This document shows positions 11,868 to 23,420 of a stretch of DNA of 64,000 nt, in pieces; within the stretch, counting starts at the first letter, position 1; every line of letters starts with the position of its first letter. Under the pieces are notes generated by a model that worked only from the letters and a program-made list of their open reading frames with translations, was not told where the DNA came from and made no database searches. The translations under genes were made by a program, and so were the position numbers. Source of the stretch: Dipteris shenzhenensis (Eukaryota > Polypodiophyta > Polypodiopsida > Gleicheniales); assembly GCA_047967505.1 (NCBI GenBank), contig CM106538.1. One strand, given 5' to 3'.

Positions 11868-12209
11868 GTTTGTTTGCTCCGACATAGGTCTATTAGTCGT
11901 GCTTTCGCAGTCCTTTGGATGATAATTTGTAGAAAAGTTTTCTAAGATTTGGGTGGTTTATTGGTTGTGAGCTACGTGCACTCTTCTCCCTTTAAATCTT
12001 CTATGCGGCTATAATGTTTTTGACATGGAGTTAAATTTGTCTCTATAGTATTCCTTAGAAATGTTCTAGTGTTTAGATAATCTAAGTTGATGTGATTAAT
12101 TACTGACTAATGGGTAGTAATATCATTGTAGCCTCTTGCATGGTTAATTTCAATTATCAACGAATGGGATCTTTAAGGTGTTAGTTCTATTCTTCCATGC
12201 GCGTTAGTT

Positions 12210-12500
12210 CACACACACACACACACACACAAATTTCGCATAATAATTTTTCTCATTTTCACACCCCCCCCCCCAACCTCCCTCCCTATACTCACATATG
12301 ATTCACACATACCCTATTTCCTCCCTCCCCTTACCTTCCCTATAATTATTTATGATTTACACATGCCCCCCCCCCCCCACACACACACACACATACACAC
12401 ACCCACATACCCACACACACACACCCAATTTGCTATACTTTACAAACACATACACGCACACACACACATACACACACCCTCACCCACACCCACACACACA
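12210..12500. repeat. (CA)n- and poly-C-rich low-complexity DNA
   Basis: Clustered CA runs (12212-12230, 12378-12425, 12445-12500) and C runs of nine or more near 12264 and 12365. Open frames here are repeat artefacts (His-Thr-Pro repeats). Confidence 0.9.
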
Positions 12501-12945
12501 ATTTCCCTTTCTTTGGCAGAATATGTACCCTTATATTATGGTCCCCACACCCCCGCCCTCACTCCCCACTTATGATTAACATAAAATAAACCCACCCACT
12601 TGAATGCTTCTTATTAATGCAACTAACCTTTAAAATGTTCTTAGACTTTTTATAATTATGTGAATTTAATTAACCCTACCCCTCCCCCTTCATTTAGAAT
12701 ATATAATTTCTTTCAAATGAATTATTAAATCCCCCCCCCCCCTTTCCTACCTCCTTGTTTTCTTGGTTGTTTTATGAATGATTACAAATTCTACCCCCCC
12801 ACACACTCATACTCAAAACTTAAGCCCTTAAGTATATGGCCCCCCTTCTATATAGTTTCAACCCCTTTTAATTTGTTTAATTTTAAAATTTACTTTGAAA
12901 CCCCCATTTTTTTAAATTTTACTTTGTAACCCACCCATCCCGCAA

Positions 12946-13009
12946 GAGAGGGGGGGCGGGAGGGGGAGGCCAGCGGGAGAGGGGGGGAGGCGAGAGGCGA
13001 GAGGGGGGG
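12946..13009 (+). other. G-run cluster with quadruplex potential
   Basis: At least six runs of four or more G separated by short spacers. The matching point in X' (around 19450) has no such insert. Confidence 0.7.
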
Positions 13010-13165
13010 CATCCTGGTGACTGCAGCCGCCAAGGTGAGGTGAGAGGTGGGGTCCTGGCGAATTTTCTTTGCATTTGTACGCCCACACCATGGCAGTTTC
13101 ACAACGCTAGCCTACCTTTCTTGAATGTTCACTAGCGTTGTGTTTCCATTGTGTCTTCTTTTGCT

Positions 13166-13166
<1 letters not shown>

Positions 13167-13198
<32 letters not shown>

Positions 13199-13203
13199 AC
13201 ACA
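13167..13203. repeat. (AC)n microsatellite
   Basis: Nearly pure AC tract within block X; the X' counterpart at about 19584-19627 is longer. Confidence 0.95.
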
Positions 13204-13394
13204 TGCGTGCGCGTGCACACACACGTATCCTTCCCCAACTATGAATTATACTTTTATGTACCCCCCCCTGAAATCTCTCCCTTACACCATCTTTTTAATC
13301 AACCCACGCACCAAGCACACCAATCCTCCCAGACCTTCACCAATCCCTTCTCAACCCATGCACTCATTCGCTCCTTAGCCCACTTGTGACTTAA

Positions 13395-13398
<4 letters not shown>

Positions 13399-13432
<34 letters not shown>
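13399..13432. repeat. (TA)n microsatellite
   Basis: About 17 TA units. The X' counterpart near 19799-19812 is much shorter. Confidence 0.95.
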
Positions 13433-13434
<2 letters not shown>

Positions 13435-13961
13435 CTAAGAATCCATATGGTTGTCTATATTCCTAGGTAAAGCAATAACAGGTTGGGGAAGATAGGCATT
13501 ACCTGTCTACCCAATTGTAACTATGATGTTCTAACATCTAGTTTGTTTGGATGGTGGCACAGGTAAGCGGACCTTGACCTCAGAGCCTAGACTACTTGAT
13601 GGATTCGGCACTTTTGTAGTCATTCTTTTCTTAAATCTGCAAACTCAATATAAAGAAAAATTCTATTGCCAATCATGTTGCTCAGGTCCTTACCAGAAAT
13701 TGTTTGGATTGCGATATTGTTAAAAGTTATATTAATTTTGTTTTCTTAAAAAATTTTCAATCCATTTATCATATGCAACTTTTTATAATTATCCAAATGA
13801 TCCAATTAATTGTATGGCTCATTTATTGATGGGATTATTAAATCTAAACACACACATTGATCTCCCAACTAGCCTTTGTATGCAACTAGTGATGGCATCG
13901 AGCTTTTATATCACTTTTGACACTTAGCATAGAGATCCAATTTTCTGGTGATTACTATTAA

Positions 13962-14006
13962 GTGGGGAGTATGTTCCACATGGTGGGCTTACTCCCCACC
14001 ATGTGG
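13962..14006. other. Two overlapping inverted repeats (alternative hairpins)
   Basis: Arms 13962-13971/13990-13999 (10 bp) and 13976-13987/13995-14006 (12 bp) are both perfect. They share CCCCAC bases, so only one hairpin can form at a time. A second hairpin sits at the matching place before block Y'. Confidence 0.8.
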
Positions 14007-14054
14007 TCTTACCTCTTGGTTAGGGGTGGGCCACACACACACACACACACACAC

Positions 14055-14113
<59 letters not shown>

Positions 14114-14235
14114 GCTTTCTTATGTTTTTCCTTAATTTCTCATTAATTTTGTATTTTATTTTTCCTAAATTTTCATCGTTCTATATTTTTTCTACTCGTT
14201 CTTAAAATTTCCACCCCCCCTTCTTTTTTAGGTTC

Positions 14236-14269
<34 letters not shown>

Positions 14270-14491
14270 CCTACACCCTTCTCTCTTTTTTGTTCAGACC
14301 ATGGCCCCTGGTCTCTCTCTCTCTCTCTCTCTCTCACTAAGTGCTTACTCTTTTCATTTGTAAGTTTTTAATTATCCCCAATCTTTTTCCTACTCCTTTT
14401 TTTACCCTTTTCCTTGATCATCTCCTCTTGTCCCTAATTTTATTTTAAAAAATAAAATAAATTCTTACTATTTTCTTATTATTTACCTCAG

Positions 14492-14542
<51 letters not shown>

Positions 14543-14820
14543 TACTATCTGTTCCTCCATTTGTTTTGCCACTTGCTCATTAGAGCCCCCCTTGAAAAAC
14601 CCCCTTAGTTTTATTTCATATTTAATCCTTTAACTTTTCCTTTTGTTTGCGCCTTTTATTTCATATTAAACCCCTTTTTTTGGTCTTTTCCAATAAAGAT
14701 TTTTTATAAACCTATTCTAGTTATTCTAGTTCCTAGCTACTAGCACTTACTAACCTCCCCCCCCCCCAACTCCTCGATGACCTCATCATTACAAAGTATC
14801 TCCTGTCCTATTTTTTTGGG

Positions 14821-14864
<44 letters not shown>

Positions 14865-14880
14865 TCTCTGTCTGGTTTTT
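14007..14880 (+). repeat. Duplicated block Y
   Basis: A series of (CA)n, (CT)n and pyrimidine-rich spacers: (CA) 14033-14056, (CT) 14058-14111, (CA) 14239-14267, (CT) 14312-14335, (CA) 14493-14540, (CT) 14821-14860. It matches Y' (17397-18250) in order and spacer sequence. Confidence 0.85.
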
Positions 14881-16283
14881 CTTAAAATTTTCCTTAATTT
14901 CTCTTTAATTTTTCTTTGATTTTTCCTCCTTGTAATTATTTCATAGTTTTTTCTAATTATTTTTCTTTAAATTTTCTCTCTAATTATTTCATAAAATTTT
15001 TAAAATTTCCCTATTCATTTCCTTTTTTTCCCCTAACTTTTCCATAAAAATTTCATTAATTTCTCTAATTATTTTCTTTAAAGTATCTCTCTAATTATTT
15101 CTATTTTTTGGCTAGTTTTCCCCTATTTATTTCCTAAAATTTCCCTTAATTTTTTCTAAAACTTTTCCTAATTAGTCCCCTATTTTTAAACTTTTATTAA
15201 ATCCCTTACTATTTATGCTACATTAAATTAAACTCCCTAAACCTATACACTACTAATTTTTCCTCCTAAACTAACCCCTCCCTCCCCCTCTATAGTCACC
15301 CTCATCATCATGAAAGCCACTTTTTCTCGAGCCTCCTCCCAACTTAATCCCCAGCCGCCTGACTCCTCCTTGACTAACCTTCCCTCCCCCTATATATATA
15401 GCCTAACCTCCTCTAAACTATTACCTTGTCTGGTTGCAAGCTAAACTGCCCTCTGCCCATGGCCTATTTACTCCCCAATGCCTCGAGGTTGAGCTCCTAC
15501 TGCTAGACCTTTCCTCCCCCCATCCAAACTTTCATTTCACTTAGTCCACCCATGCGAAGCTGTCCGGTTTGCTCTCGTGCCTTGTGCGTTGATCTCCACC
15601 GCTCGTACTAGTGACTTCAGGTTTGGCCCCTGAGCCTTCTTTTAATCCCCCATCACCCCGTGCCTCTTAGTGCCTCTAGGATCTTCAGTTCCTTCAAAGA
15701 TGCAGGGCTTCAATGCCTCCAAACACTTGTTTCTGATCGTGTAGTTTCTCTCTCGGGGGTCAGGTTTTCTTGTCTATTGTGCCTTCTTCTCTCTCAGGTA
15801 CACGAGACCCTTGACACGTATCTTATGATTGGTGAACCCGTCTCTTCCTCTGTCTTTTGCATGCTTCCGTCAAAGTCTCTCCGGTTTTTCTTTAGTTTGT
15901 AACAATCCCCCTGAAGCCCCATTTAATTTGCATATAGTACTTTTCTTCACACTCCCTCCCCATTCTTTTAACTCTCTTTCCCTTCCCCCTTTTTTAATTT
16001 CCCACTTCTATGTTCTTTTCCCCTCCTCGCATTATTATTATTTTCATCCTCCCCCTTTATTACTTTTTACCCCCCTCCCCCCTCTTTTTTCCTCATACCT
16101 ATTTATCCTTCTTCCACACCCCCTTTTTTTTTGGCTCTTACTTCTTAATCAATTCCTTTTAAAACATCCCCTACTTTCTCACCAAAAAAACTCCCCCTAA
16201 TTTTTTTCTTTTTTTCCCTTTTAAAATTTCACCCTACTAATTACCCTCATATTAGTTAATTTCTTTTTGTTATCATTCCCACT
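14881..16283 (+). other. Block W: strongly pyrimidine-rich strand, no gene seen
   Basis: The plus strand is dominated by C and T for about 1.4 kb. A less biased part at 15,300-15,900 has small open frames (15660-15902) without motifs. W is absent from the second copy, where Y' joins Z' directly at about 18250. Confidence 0.7.
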
Positions 16284-16985
16284 TATTGTCCTCCCTCATA
16301 GATTTCCCTATTTCCCCCTAATTCTCTCATCTCCCCCTCTAACTTACTGTAGTCCTCACCTATCTATTTCCCCCATAATTTTTACATTCCTTACACCCCT
16401 CATTCCCCGTATTGTCCCTCATTCTCCCCCTTATTCTCCCTCTAATAGATTACTTACATTTTTTCTTTTTTTCTTTAATATTTTTTCATCTTTAGTGTCG
16501 TATGTTAAATTCCCTTTTAGGCTTTTTTTGCACCCTTTCTTTACTTTTTCAAATAGATGTTATTAACCTTCACTCCTTATAAAATACTTTTTCTCCTTAT
16601 TTTTCCTTACAAAATACTTTTTCTACTTAACCCCTCAACTCGATCCTTTTTTAATAAACCCCATCCTTTGCACTTACATTTTGCTGGTTAAATTTATGGC
16701 TAAGCTTCTAATTTATTGTGACCCCGATAACAAGGGAGGAGGGTCTACGACACCTATCTTCCCAGCCAAAGTTAAACTGGTTCTTATCATGTTTTCTTGT
16801 TGGATGGTGGCAGGTATGCAGATTCTCCTCTTCATTATGTAAGATGCTTGTCAAGATTGCACCGGCGTTATAATTGTTGTTTACACTTTGTATGAACAAC
16901 CATGTAATAAACAAGCTTTTATCCACCCTTATCTGAGCTTCGTGTGCCGTGTTGTTAAAAGGCTTTTTATTTTAAACACACACAC
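16284..16985 (+). repeat. Duplicated block Z
   Basis: Starts ATTGTCCTCCCTCATAG and ends TTTTAAACACACACAC. It matches Z' (18251-18965). Near its end are AATAAA-like signals (about 16905) and a GTAAGATGCTTGTCAAG segment, which might be an LTR tail; this is not proven. Confidence 0.85.
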
Positions 16986-17396
16986 CTGAACCTTGTTAAC
17001 CCTTGGCCAGGTTAACCATGTGCCACGTTGGTAACCCTTGGCGGGGTTGCCACTTGGCACATGCCACGTGCCACATTGCTCACTAAACCTTTATCAAGTT
17101 GTCCAGGGATGAGGTTGTTGTACAACTCGGCTTGAGGTAAGATTTATACCTTTTAGGTTGTACTCTTTGGTGATATTGTCATAACTATGCAATCGTTGTG
17201 CCTAGTGCATGATTGTTTTAAGATAGTTATGGTAATTTCATTATGTGTCAAATTACATTGAACAAATTGATGATCACAATTGGAATAAACCACATAGAAA
17301 CACTTGTGATATGTTCCCTTTTTCAAATAATTATAAACAGGCTTCCTCTTTTGGGTGTGGGGCAGGACACCACTTGATGGGTGTCCTGCCCCCATC
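16986..17396. other. Unique linker between duplicated blocks
   Basis: Contains a short internal repetition of TTGGCCAGGTTAACCATGTGCCACG-like words (16990-17085) and no gene. Confidence 0.5.
17360..17391. other. Perfect 12-bp inverted repeat
   Basis: GGGCAGGACACC at 17360-17371 and its complement at 17380-17391, with an 8-nt loop. Placed before block Y', as 13962-14006 is before Y, but with a different arm sequence. Confidence 0.85.
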
Positions 17397-17425
17397 TTGT
17401 GGTGTCCGTTTGGGTAAGGGTGGGT

Positions 17426-17492
<67 letters not shown>

Positions 17493-17613
17493 ATTTTGTA
17501 TGTTTTTCCTTAATTTCTCATTAATTTTGCATTTTATTTTTCCTAAAATTTCATCTTTCTATATTTTTTTAACTCTTTCTTAAAATTTCCACCCCCCCTT
17601 GTTTTTTAAGTTC

Positions 17614-17651
<38 letters not shown>

Positions 17652-17883
17652 CCTTTACCCTTCTCTCTTTTTTGTTCAGACCATGGCCCCCTGGTCTCTC
17701 TCTCTCTCTCCCTCTCTCTCTCTTTCTCACTAAGTGCTTACTCTTTTCATTTGTAAATTTTTAATTATCCCCAATCTTTTTCCTACTACTTTTTTTACCT
17801 TTTTCCTTGATGATCTCCTCTTGTCCCTAATTTTCTTTAAAAAAATAAAAAAATAAAAAATTCTTACTATTTTCTTATTATTT

Positions 17884-17920
<37 letters not shown>

Positions 17921-18198
17921 TCCCTTCCTCCATTTGTTTTGCCACTTGCTCATTAGAGCTCCCCTCAACAGCCACCCTTAGTTTTATTTCATATTTATTC
18001 CTTTAACTTTTCCTTTTGTTTGCTCCTTTTATCTCATATTAAACCCCTTTTTGGGTATTTTCCAATGAAGATTTTCTATAAACCTATTCTAGTTATTCTA
18101 GTTCCTATCTGCTAGCACTTACTAACCTTTCCCCACCCCTCCCCCCCCACTCCTCAATGACATCATTACAAAGTATCTCCTGTCGTATTTTTTTGGGC

Positions 18199-18230
<32 letters not shown>

Positions 18231-18250
18231 CATCTCTCTCTCTGGTTTTT
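17397..18250 (+). repeat. Duplicated block Y'
   Basis: Second copy of Y, with tract lengths changed: (CA) 17427-17452, (CT) 17458-17490, (CA) 17616-17648, (CA) 17888-17919, (CT) 18198-18240. Confidence 0.85.
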
Positions 18251-18965
18251 ATTGTCCTCTCTCATAGGTTTCCCTATTTCCCCCTAATTCTCTCATCTCC
18301 CCCTCTAACTTACTGTAGCCCTCACCTATCTATTTCCCCCATAATTTTTATACTCCTTACACCCCTCATTCCCCGTATTGTCCCTCATTCTCCCCATTAT
18401 TCTCCCTCTAATAGTTTACTTACATTTTTTCTTTTTTTCTTTAATATTTCTTCATCTTTAGTGTCGTATGTTAAATTCCCTTTTAGGACTTTTTTGCACC
18501 CTTTCTTTACTTTTTCAAATAGGCGTTATTAACCTTCACTCCTTACAAAATACTTTTTCTCCCTATTTTTTCCCTATTTTTCCTTATAAAATACTTTTTC
18601 TACCTAAGCCCTCAACCCGATCCTTTTTTAATAAACCACATCCTTTGCACTTAATATTTTACATTTTGCTAGTTAAGTTTATGGCTAAGCTTCTAATTTA
18701 TTGTGACCCCGATAACAAGGGAGGAGGGTCTATGACACCTGTATTCCCAACTAAAGTTAAACTGGTTCTTATCATGTTTTCTTGTTGGATGGTGGCAGGT
18801 ATGCAAATTCTCCTCTTTAGTAAGTAAGATTCTTGTCAAGAGTGCACCGGCATTATAATTTTTGTTTACACTTTGTATGAACAACCATGTAATAAATAAG
18901 TTTTTATCCACCCTTATCTAAGCTTCGTGTGCCGTGTTGTTAAAAGGTTTTTTACTTTAAACACA
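18251..18965 (+). repeat. Duplicated block Z'
   Basis: Second copy of Z, joined directly to Y' without W. Flanked on the right by a CA tract (18960-19010). Confidence 0.85.
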
Positions 18966-18977
18966 CACACACACATA

Positions 18978-19010
<33 letters not shown>

Positions 19011-19013
<3 letters not shown>

Positions 19014-19578
19014 TTCCCTTTCTTTGGTAGAATATGTACCCTTATATTCTTGGTCCCCACACCCCCACCCTCACTCCCCACTTATGATTAACACAAAATA
19101 AACTTGCCCACTTGAATGATTCTTATTAATACAACTAACCTTTAAAATGTTCTTAGACTATTTATAATTATGTCAATTTAGTTAACCCTCCCCCTCCCCC
19201 TTCATTTAGAATATATAATTTCTTTGAAAGGAATTATTACATTTCCCCCCCTTTTCCTACCTCCTTGTTTTCTTGGCTATTTTATGAATTATTACAAATT
19301 ATACCCCCCACACACTCATACTCAAAATTTAAGCCCTTAAGTATATGGCCCCCATTCTATATAAGTTTCAACCCCTTTTAATACTTTTAATTTTAAAATT
19401 TACTTTGAAACCCCCATTTTTTTAAAATTTACTTTGTAATCCACCCATCCCCCTTCTATTTATGTCAAAGGAATTTATCAAATTTTCTTTGCATTTGTAT
19501 GCCCACACCATGGTAGTTTCACAATGCCACCCTACCTTTCTTGAACGTTCACTAGCATTGTCTCTCCGTTGTGTCTTC

Positions 19579-19630
<52 letters not shown>

Positions 19631-20080
19631 TTCCCCAACTATGAATTATACTTTTATGTAACCCCCCGTGAAATCTCTCCTTTACAATATCTTTTTAATC
19701 AACCGATGCACCAAGCACAGTAATCCTCCCATACCTTCATTAATCTCTTCTCAACCAATTCACTCATTCTCTCCTTAGTCCACTTGTGACTTAAACTTTA
19801 TATATATATATAATCTAAGAATCCATATGGTTGTCTATATTCCTAGGTAAAGCCATAACAAGTCAATATAAAGAAAAATTCTATTGCCAATCATGTTGCT
19901 CAGATCCTTACCAAAATATTGTTTGGATTGCAATATTGTTAAAAGTTATCTTAATTTTGTTTTCTTAAAAAACAATCAATCCATTTATCATACGCAACTT
20001 TTTATAATTATCCGAATGATTGAATTAATTGTATGGTTCATTTTTTGACGAGATTATTAAATCTAAAGACACACACACAC
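19011..20080 (+). repeat. Duplicated block X'
   Basis: Second copy of X. Compared with X it lacks the ~100-bp G-rich insert and about 165 bp after the TA tract. Confidence 0.85.
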
Positions 20081-20127
20081 ACACACTCTTTTTTTGTGAG
20101 TACACACACACACACACACACACACAT
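20065..20127. repeat. (CA)n tracts
   Basis: Two CA runs separated by CTCTTTTTTTGTGAGT. Confidence 0.95.
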
Positions 20128-20241
20128 GTGCGTGCACACTCCTTCCTTTGCCTTGGCAAAAAGGGTGGGGAGAAAAAAGAGAAACCATACTTTAGGCCAA
20201 CAAGGATGATAGATACGATACAACTTCCCAAAAGACAAGTT

Positions 20242-20425
20242 TGAGGTTAGGTTAGGTTAGATTAACTGACAATTAGTTAGGTTAACTCACCTTAGGTGTA
20301 ACTAACTCACAGTTAGATTAACTAATTTAGGTTAGGTTAGTTGCGGTTAGGGTATCCAAACTAACTAGTTAAGTTAGTGGCTAACTCACAGTTAGATCAA
20401 CTGATTAGGTTAGTTAGACTTTCAG
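20242..20425 (+). repeat. GGTTA-rich degenerate repeat cluster
   Basis: Repeated GGTTA/GTTAG words, including a run of about three uninterrupted TTAGG units at the start, mixed with CTAACTCACAGTTAGAT words that occur twice. Confidence 0.7.
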
Positions 20426-20429
20426 TCCA

Positions 20430-21215
20430 TTCACACCCAATTTTAGACCCAAGACCCCCCCAGAAGGCCTAAAATTGACTCACATTTAAAGGTCCATAAT
20501 GCGCTCATTTGGGACCCAAATTGGACCCGGATTGAACCATTGATTCACACATGGAAACACCACGCTATGGGGAAGTTTTCCAACTAGTTCCACACCATTT
20601 TGGCATCCCTAGAACTCATCAATTCACACCCCCATGTGGGCCACTTTTCATACTAATTCACTCATAAGTTTCCACCCTGACCTCCAGTTGACGATCCGTT
20701 TGTATCGGCACGTTCCCACACTCACATGTGGCAATACTGGGCACATTATTAACATGATGGTCCCTACTACACTAATGCATCTCTAACCCCCCTAACATTT
20801 TTTTCCCTTCTTCGGGGGCCCGTATGCCGTTTGAAGGCTAAATTGCACCAGTATGAAGCCAAACTTCATGCACGCAAAGACTATATCAAACAAAAAATTT
20901 CAAGTCTTTTTATCATAATTTTTAGTCTTGGTTGTCACCACTACATAGGCATTGATTTTGACCGATCGATTGCATATTTTTTGCCATTTTTAGGCTATGA
21001 AAGTCGAAATCAATTGTAGATTTCAAAGTCAAATGCACTCACTTGAAAGATACAATTAAGCATTGTGTATGCACCTTAGATTTGGATGAAGACTAGCACC
21101 TGTATACTTTTGCAAACTTTCTTCTACCCTCGACGCTCTCCAAGAATTCAACCTCTCACTTGATCGACAAGTAACATGGAGGACCTAAGGGTTAAAGAAG
21201 AAATAGATAACGGCG
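20430..21215. other. No gene seen; 5' flank of the Gypsy relic
   Basis: Could include a decayed 5' LTR or leader of the following Gypsy element, but no matching copy was found after 27200. Confidence 0.35.
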
Positions 21216-21284
21216 ATCTACATCCCGTACATTACTTTGGTCAATGATGCAATTGCAACAACAACAACAATGGCAGAAGACACT

Positions 21285-22535
21285 TTGACAAATTGGAAAT
21301 GCCAAAGTATAATGGACGAGGGGATCCCATCAGATTCCTTCAACTCTTTAACACAACATGTTGTGCTAAGGGGGAATAAATGAGGCCTCGAAATGGTACC
21401 TTGACCTTCTTGTAGAAGAAAGAGCCACATGGGCATTGCTATCTGAGTAGTTCGGAAGAAGGTTCCAAACATAAAGGCTTCAAGATGACCCCGCATTGCA
21501 ACTAGGAAATATAACAATGTGCAAGAAAGAAAAGGTCAGAACATACTTAGGAAGAATGAAGAGATTAATAGCAAAGTGTGTTCCCCATCCGGACGGCAAG
21601 TACCTCATAGCATGGTTTATCTCTAGACTAAAAAAATCCATTTGCAAGGACATGAAAAAAGTTAGTAGCTATGCACATTTCAGCGATGCTCATGAAGATG
21701 CAATTGACATTGAGGACGGAATGACCAATTTTGACAGCTATAGTGATGACTATAAATCAAGTCATCGCGATAAGAAATCTTTGAAGAAGGGAAGTACTTC
21801 CAACAAGGATCGCACCACTGAGGATAGAGTGGGGCCATGGCCCTAAGAGTAAAAGATGAAATGATGCAGGCCATTGGCAAAAGTTGCATGTCTCTCAGCC
21901 ACCACAGTACCCACCATGGAGAGAATATGTTTGGTGCCCACACTGTATGGCCAACCATATAGCCAATGAATGCCCAATCCTGAGGAATAGACTAAATCCA
22001 CCAGAAGTGGCTCAGCCCCCATGGTTATAATGTCCCATTTGCAATGTTGTAGGGCATGATGTAAATTCCTATTTCTATAATATGAGGGTAGCATAACCCC
22101 AACAATACCAACAACTGCCGCCAGTCCCAGTATACAAGCAAACAGCACTAGCACCTAATGCACTAGTGCCACATCTCAACCCCCTCCTAATGAGGACACA
22201 AGTGCCTCAACTATTGAGGAATCCCAATCCTCTGCAATATCCTCGAGCTTCCAATCTTGCCCTAGTAGTTCTGGTGCAACAACTCCAACCTGAAGCGCTA
22301 GAACCTCACTATGAGTATGAAATAGAATACCCTATGTACTATATGGATGGTGCTGAATGACTCATTCCGGTGTATGCTAATCAAGTAAGGCCCTGGTATA
22401 TATCGAACATCCATCAAGTGTTTCGGTTGTGGAGAAAAACATCGCATAGCGGAATGCCCACACAAGGGTAAACCCCATTACATTTCAACCTTTTTGTAGG
22501 GAATGTGGAGTTGGGCATAGTGTGGCGACATAAAG
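21285..22535 (+). pseudogene. Gypsy gag with four zinc-knuckle-like motifs
   Basis: The MPKYNGRGDPIRFLQLFNTT region (about 21297 on) and LGRMKRLIAKCVPHP region (about 21550 on) match the retrotransposon gag capsid domain. Four Cys/His motifs follow. 21935-21973 is CX2CX3HX4C. 22031-22072 is CX2CX4HX4Y, the last ligand lost. 22419-22457 is CX2CX3HX4C. 22495-22530 is CX2CX4H, then a stop. Two knuckles have a three-residue spacer instead of four. The frame is broken by stops near 21380, 21450 and elsewhere. Gag packages the element RNA; this copy cannot. Confidence 0.8.
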
Positions 22536-22881
22536 TGTGGTATCACAGCTAGTCTTGATCATAATAAGACAACAGAAAGAAGGGGCATGGCAAAAACTCC
22601 TTTCCACTCAAAAATCAAAGAGCCCTCTAGCAAAACAAGCCACCCCAGTCCCACAACTCAGTGAGACCATGCCCAACACATCTACGAAAAGTACCACCCA
22701 AAAATCCAAGGAAGCATACCCCCACATTGAAACTGAGAAGGCTCGTTATCAAGCCTTGAGGCAATGGGTACAACAGGAGCAACATAAATTTAAGATAGAC
22801 ATGATGGCAGCAACAGAGGTTAGAGCACCTTCATCAGCCATCATTGACACAGTGATTGATCCCAACAACTTCTAAAGGGTA

Positions 22882-23420
22882 ATGGAGCAAGAGGCAAAAC
22901 ATCCCCAATTGGATGGTACTGCACTAGCGAGTTTGATAAGCTACCCTGTCACAATGACAATTGGAGCCTTACTGAAAAATTGTCCTATACTGTGGGAGAG
23001 TTTCAAGGGACAGATAGAATCTTCACAATACTTCCCCCCACCTGAAGATGAAGAAAATGTTATTTCAGTAAAATTCATGCTAGGGATGACATAAAAAATG
23101 TAACCATCTCGCTAGAGCGTAAAGCCTTTGGCCAAATACCTTGCAATAGTGGATGGTGGAGCCAGTGTAAACATTTTAGCAAGAGATCTATATAAAGAAT
23201 GGGGCCCACCTCTGATGCATAATGCCACATTCAACATCCACCTAGCCAACCACACTAAAATGAATCCATTGGGTATTGTTGACAATGTGTCAACAAGAAT
23301 TGATGGAGTTAGGTTCACTCTCTAGTTTACTATCTTGGATTGTCCCAAGGGAGCCATAGCATACCAAATGTTGTTGGGAAGACCATGGATTCTGGAAGCT
23401 TTACTACTCCATGATTGGGG
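22882..23420 (+). pseudogene. Gypsy pre-protease segment and aspartic protease
   Basis: SYPVTMTIGALLKN (about 22940) resembles the short conserved stretch before the protease. The catalytic site reads VDGGASVNIL at about 23149, the D-G-G-A variant found in some plant Gypsy elements instead of D-T/S-G-A. A second conserved block, QMLLGRPWILEA with HDWG, lies at about 23368-23425 after a stop near 23323. The enzyme would process the polyprotein. Confidence 0.8.

Larger units (their letters stand above)
12500..13853 (+). repeat. Duplicated block X
   Basis: Starts ATTTCCCTTTCTTTGG after a CA tract and ends AAATCTAAACACACACA. It matches 19011-20080 (X') over most of its length. X holds a G-rich stretch (12946-13009) and a segment at about 13481-13645 that X' lacks. 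Confidence 0.85.

Noticed and set aside
12352-13389. His/Thr-rich open frames
   Set aside because: Translations of (CA)n tracts; no other coding evidence.
16708-18911. A 72-codon minus-strand frame kept open in both Z (16708-16926) and Z' (18693-18911)
   Set aside because: The two products differ at about ten residues, and the flanking non-coding DNA looks similarly diverged, so there is no sign of constraint.
20242-20425. True telomeric DNA
   Set aside because: Units are few, interrupted and mixed with other words, and they do not match the standard plant telomere repeat.
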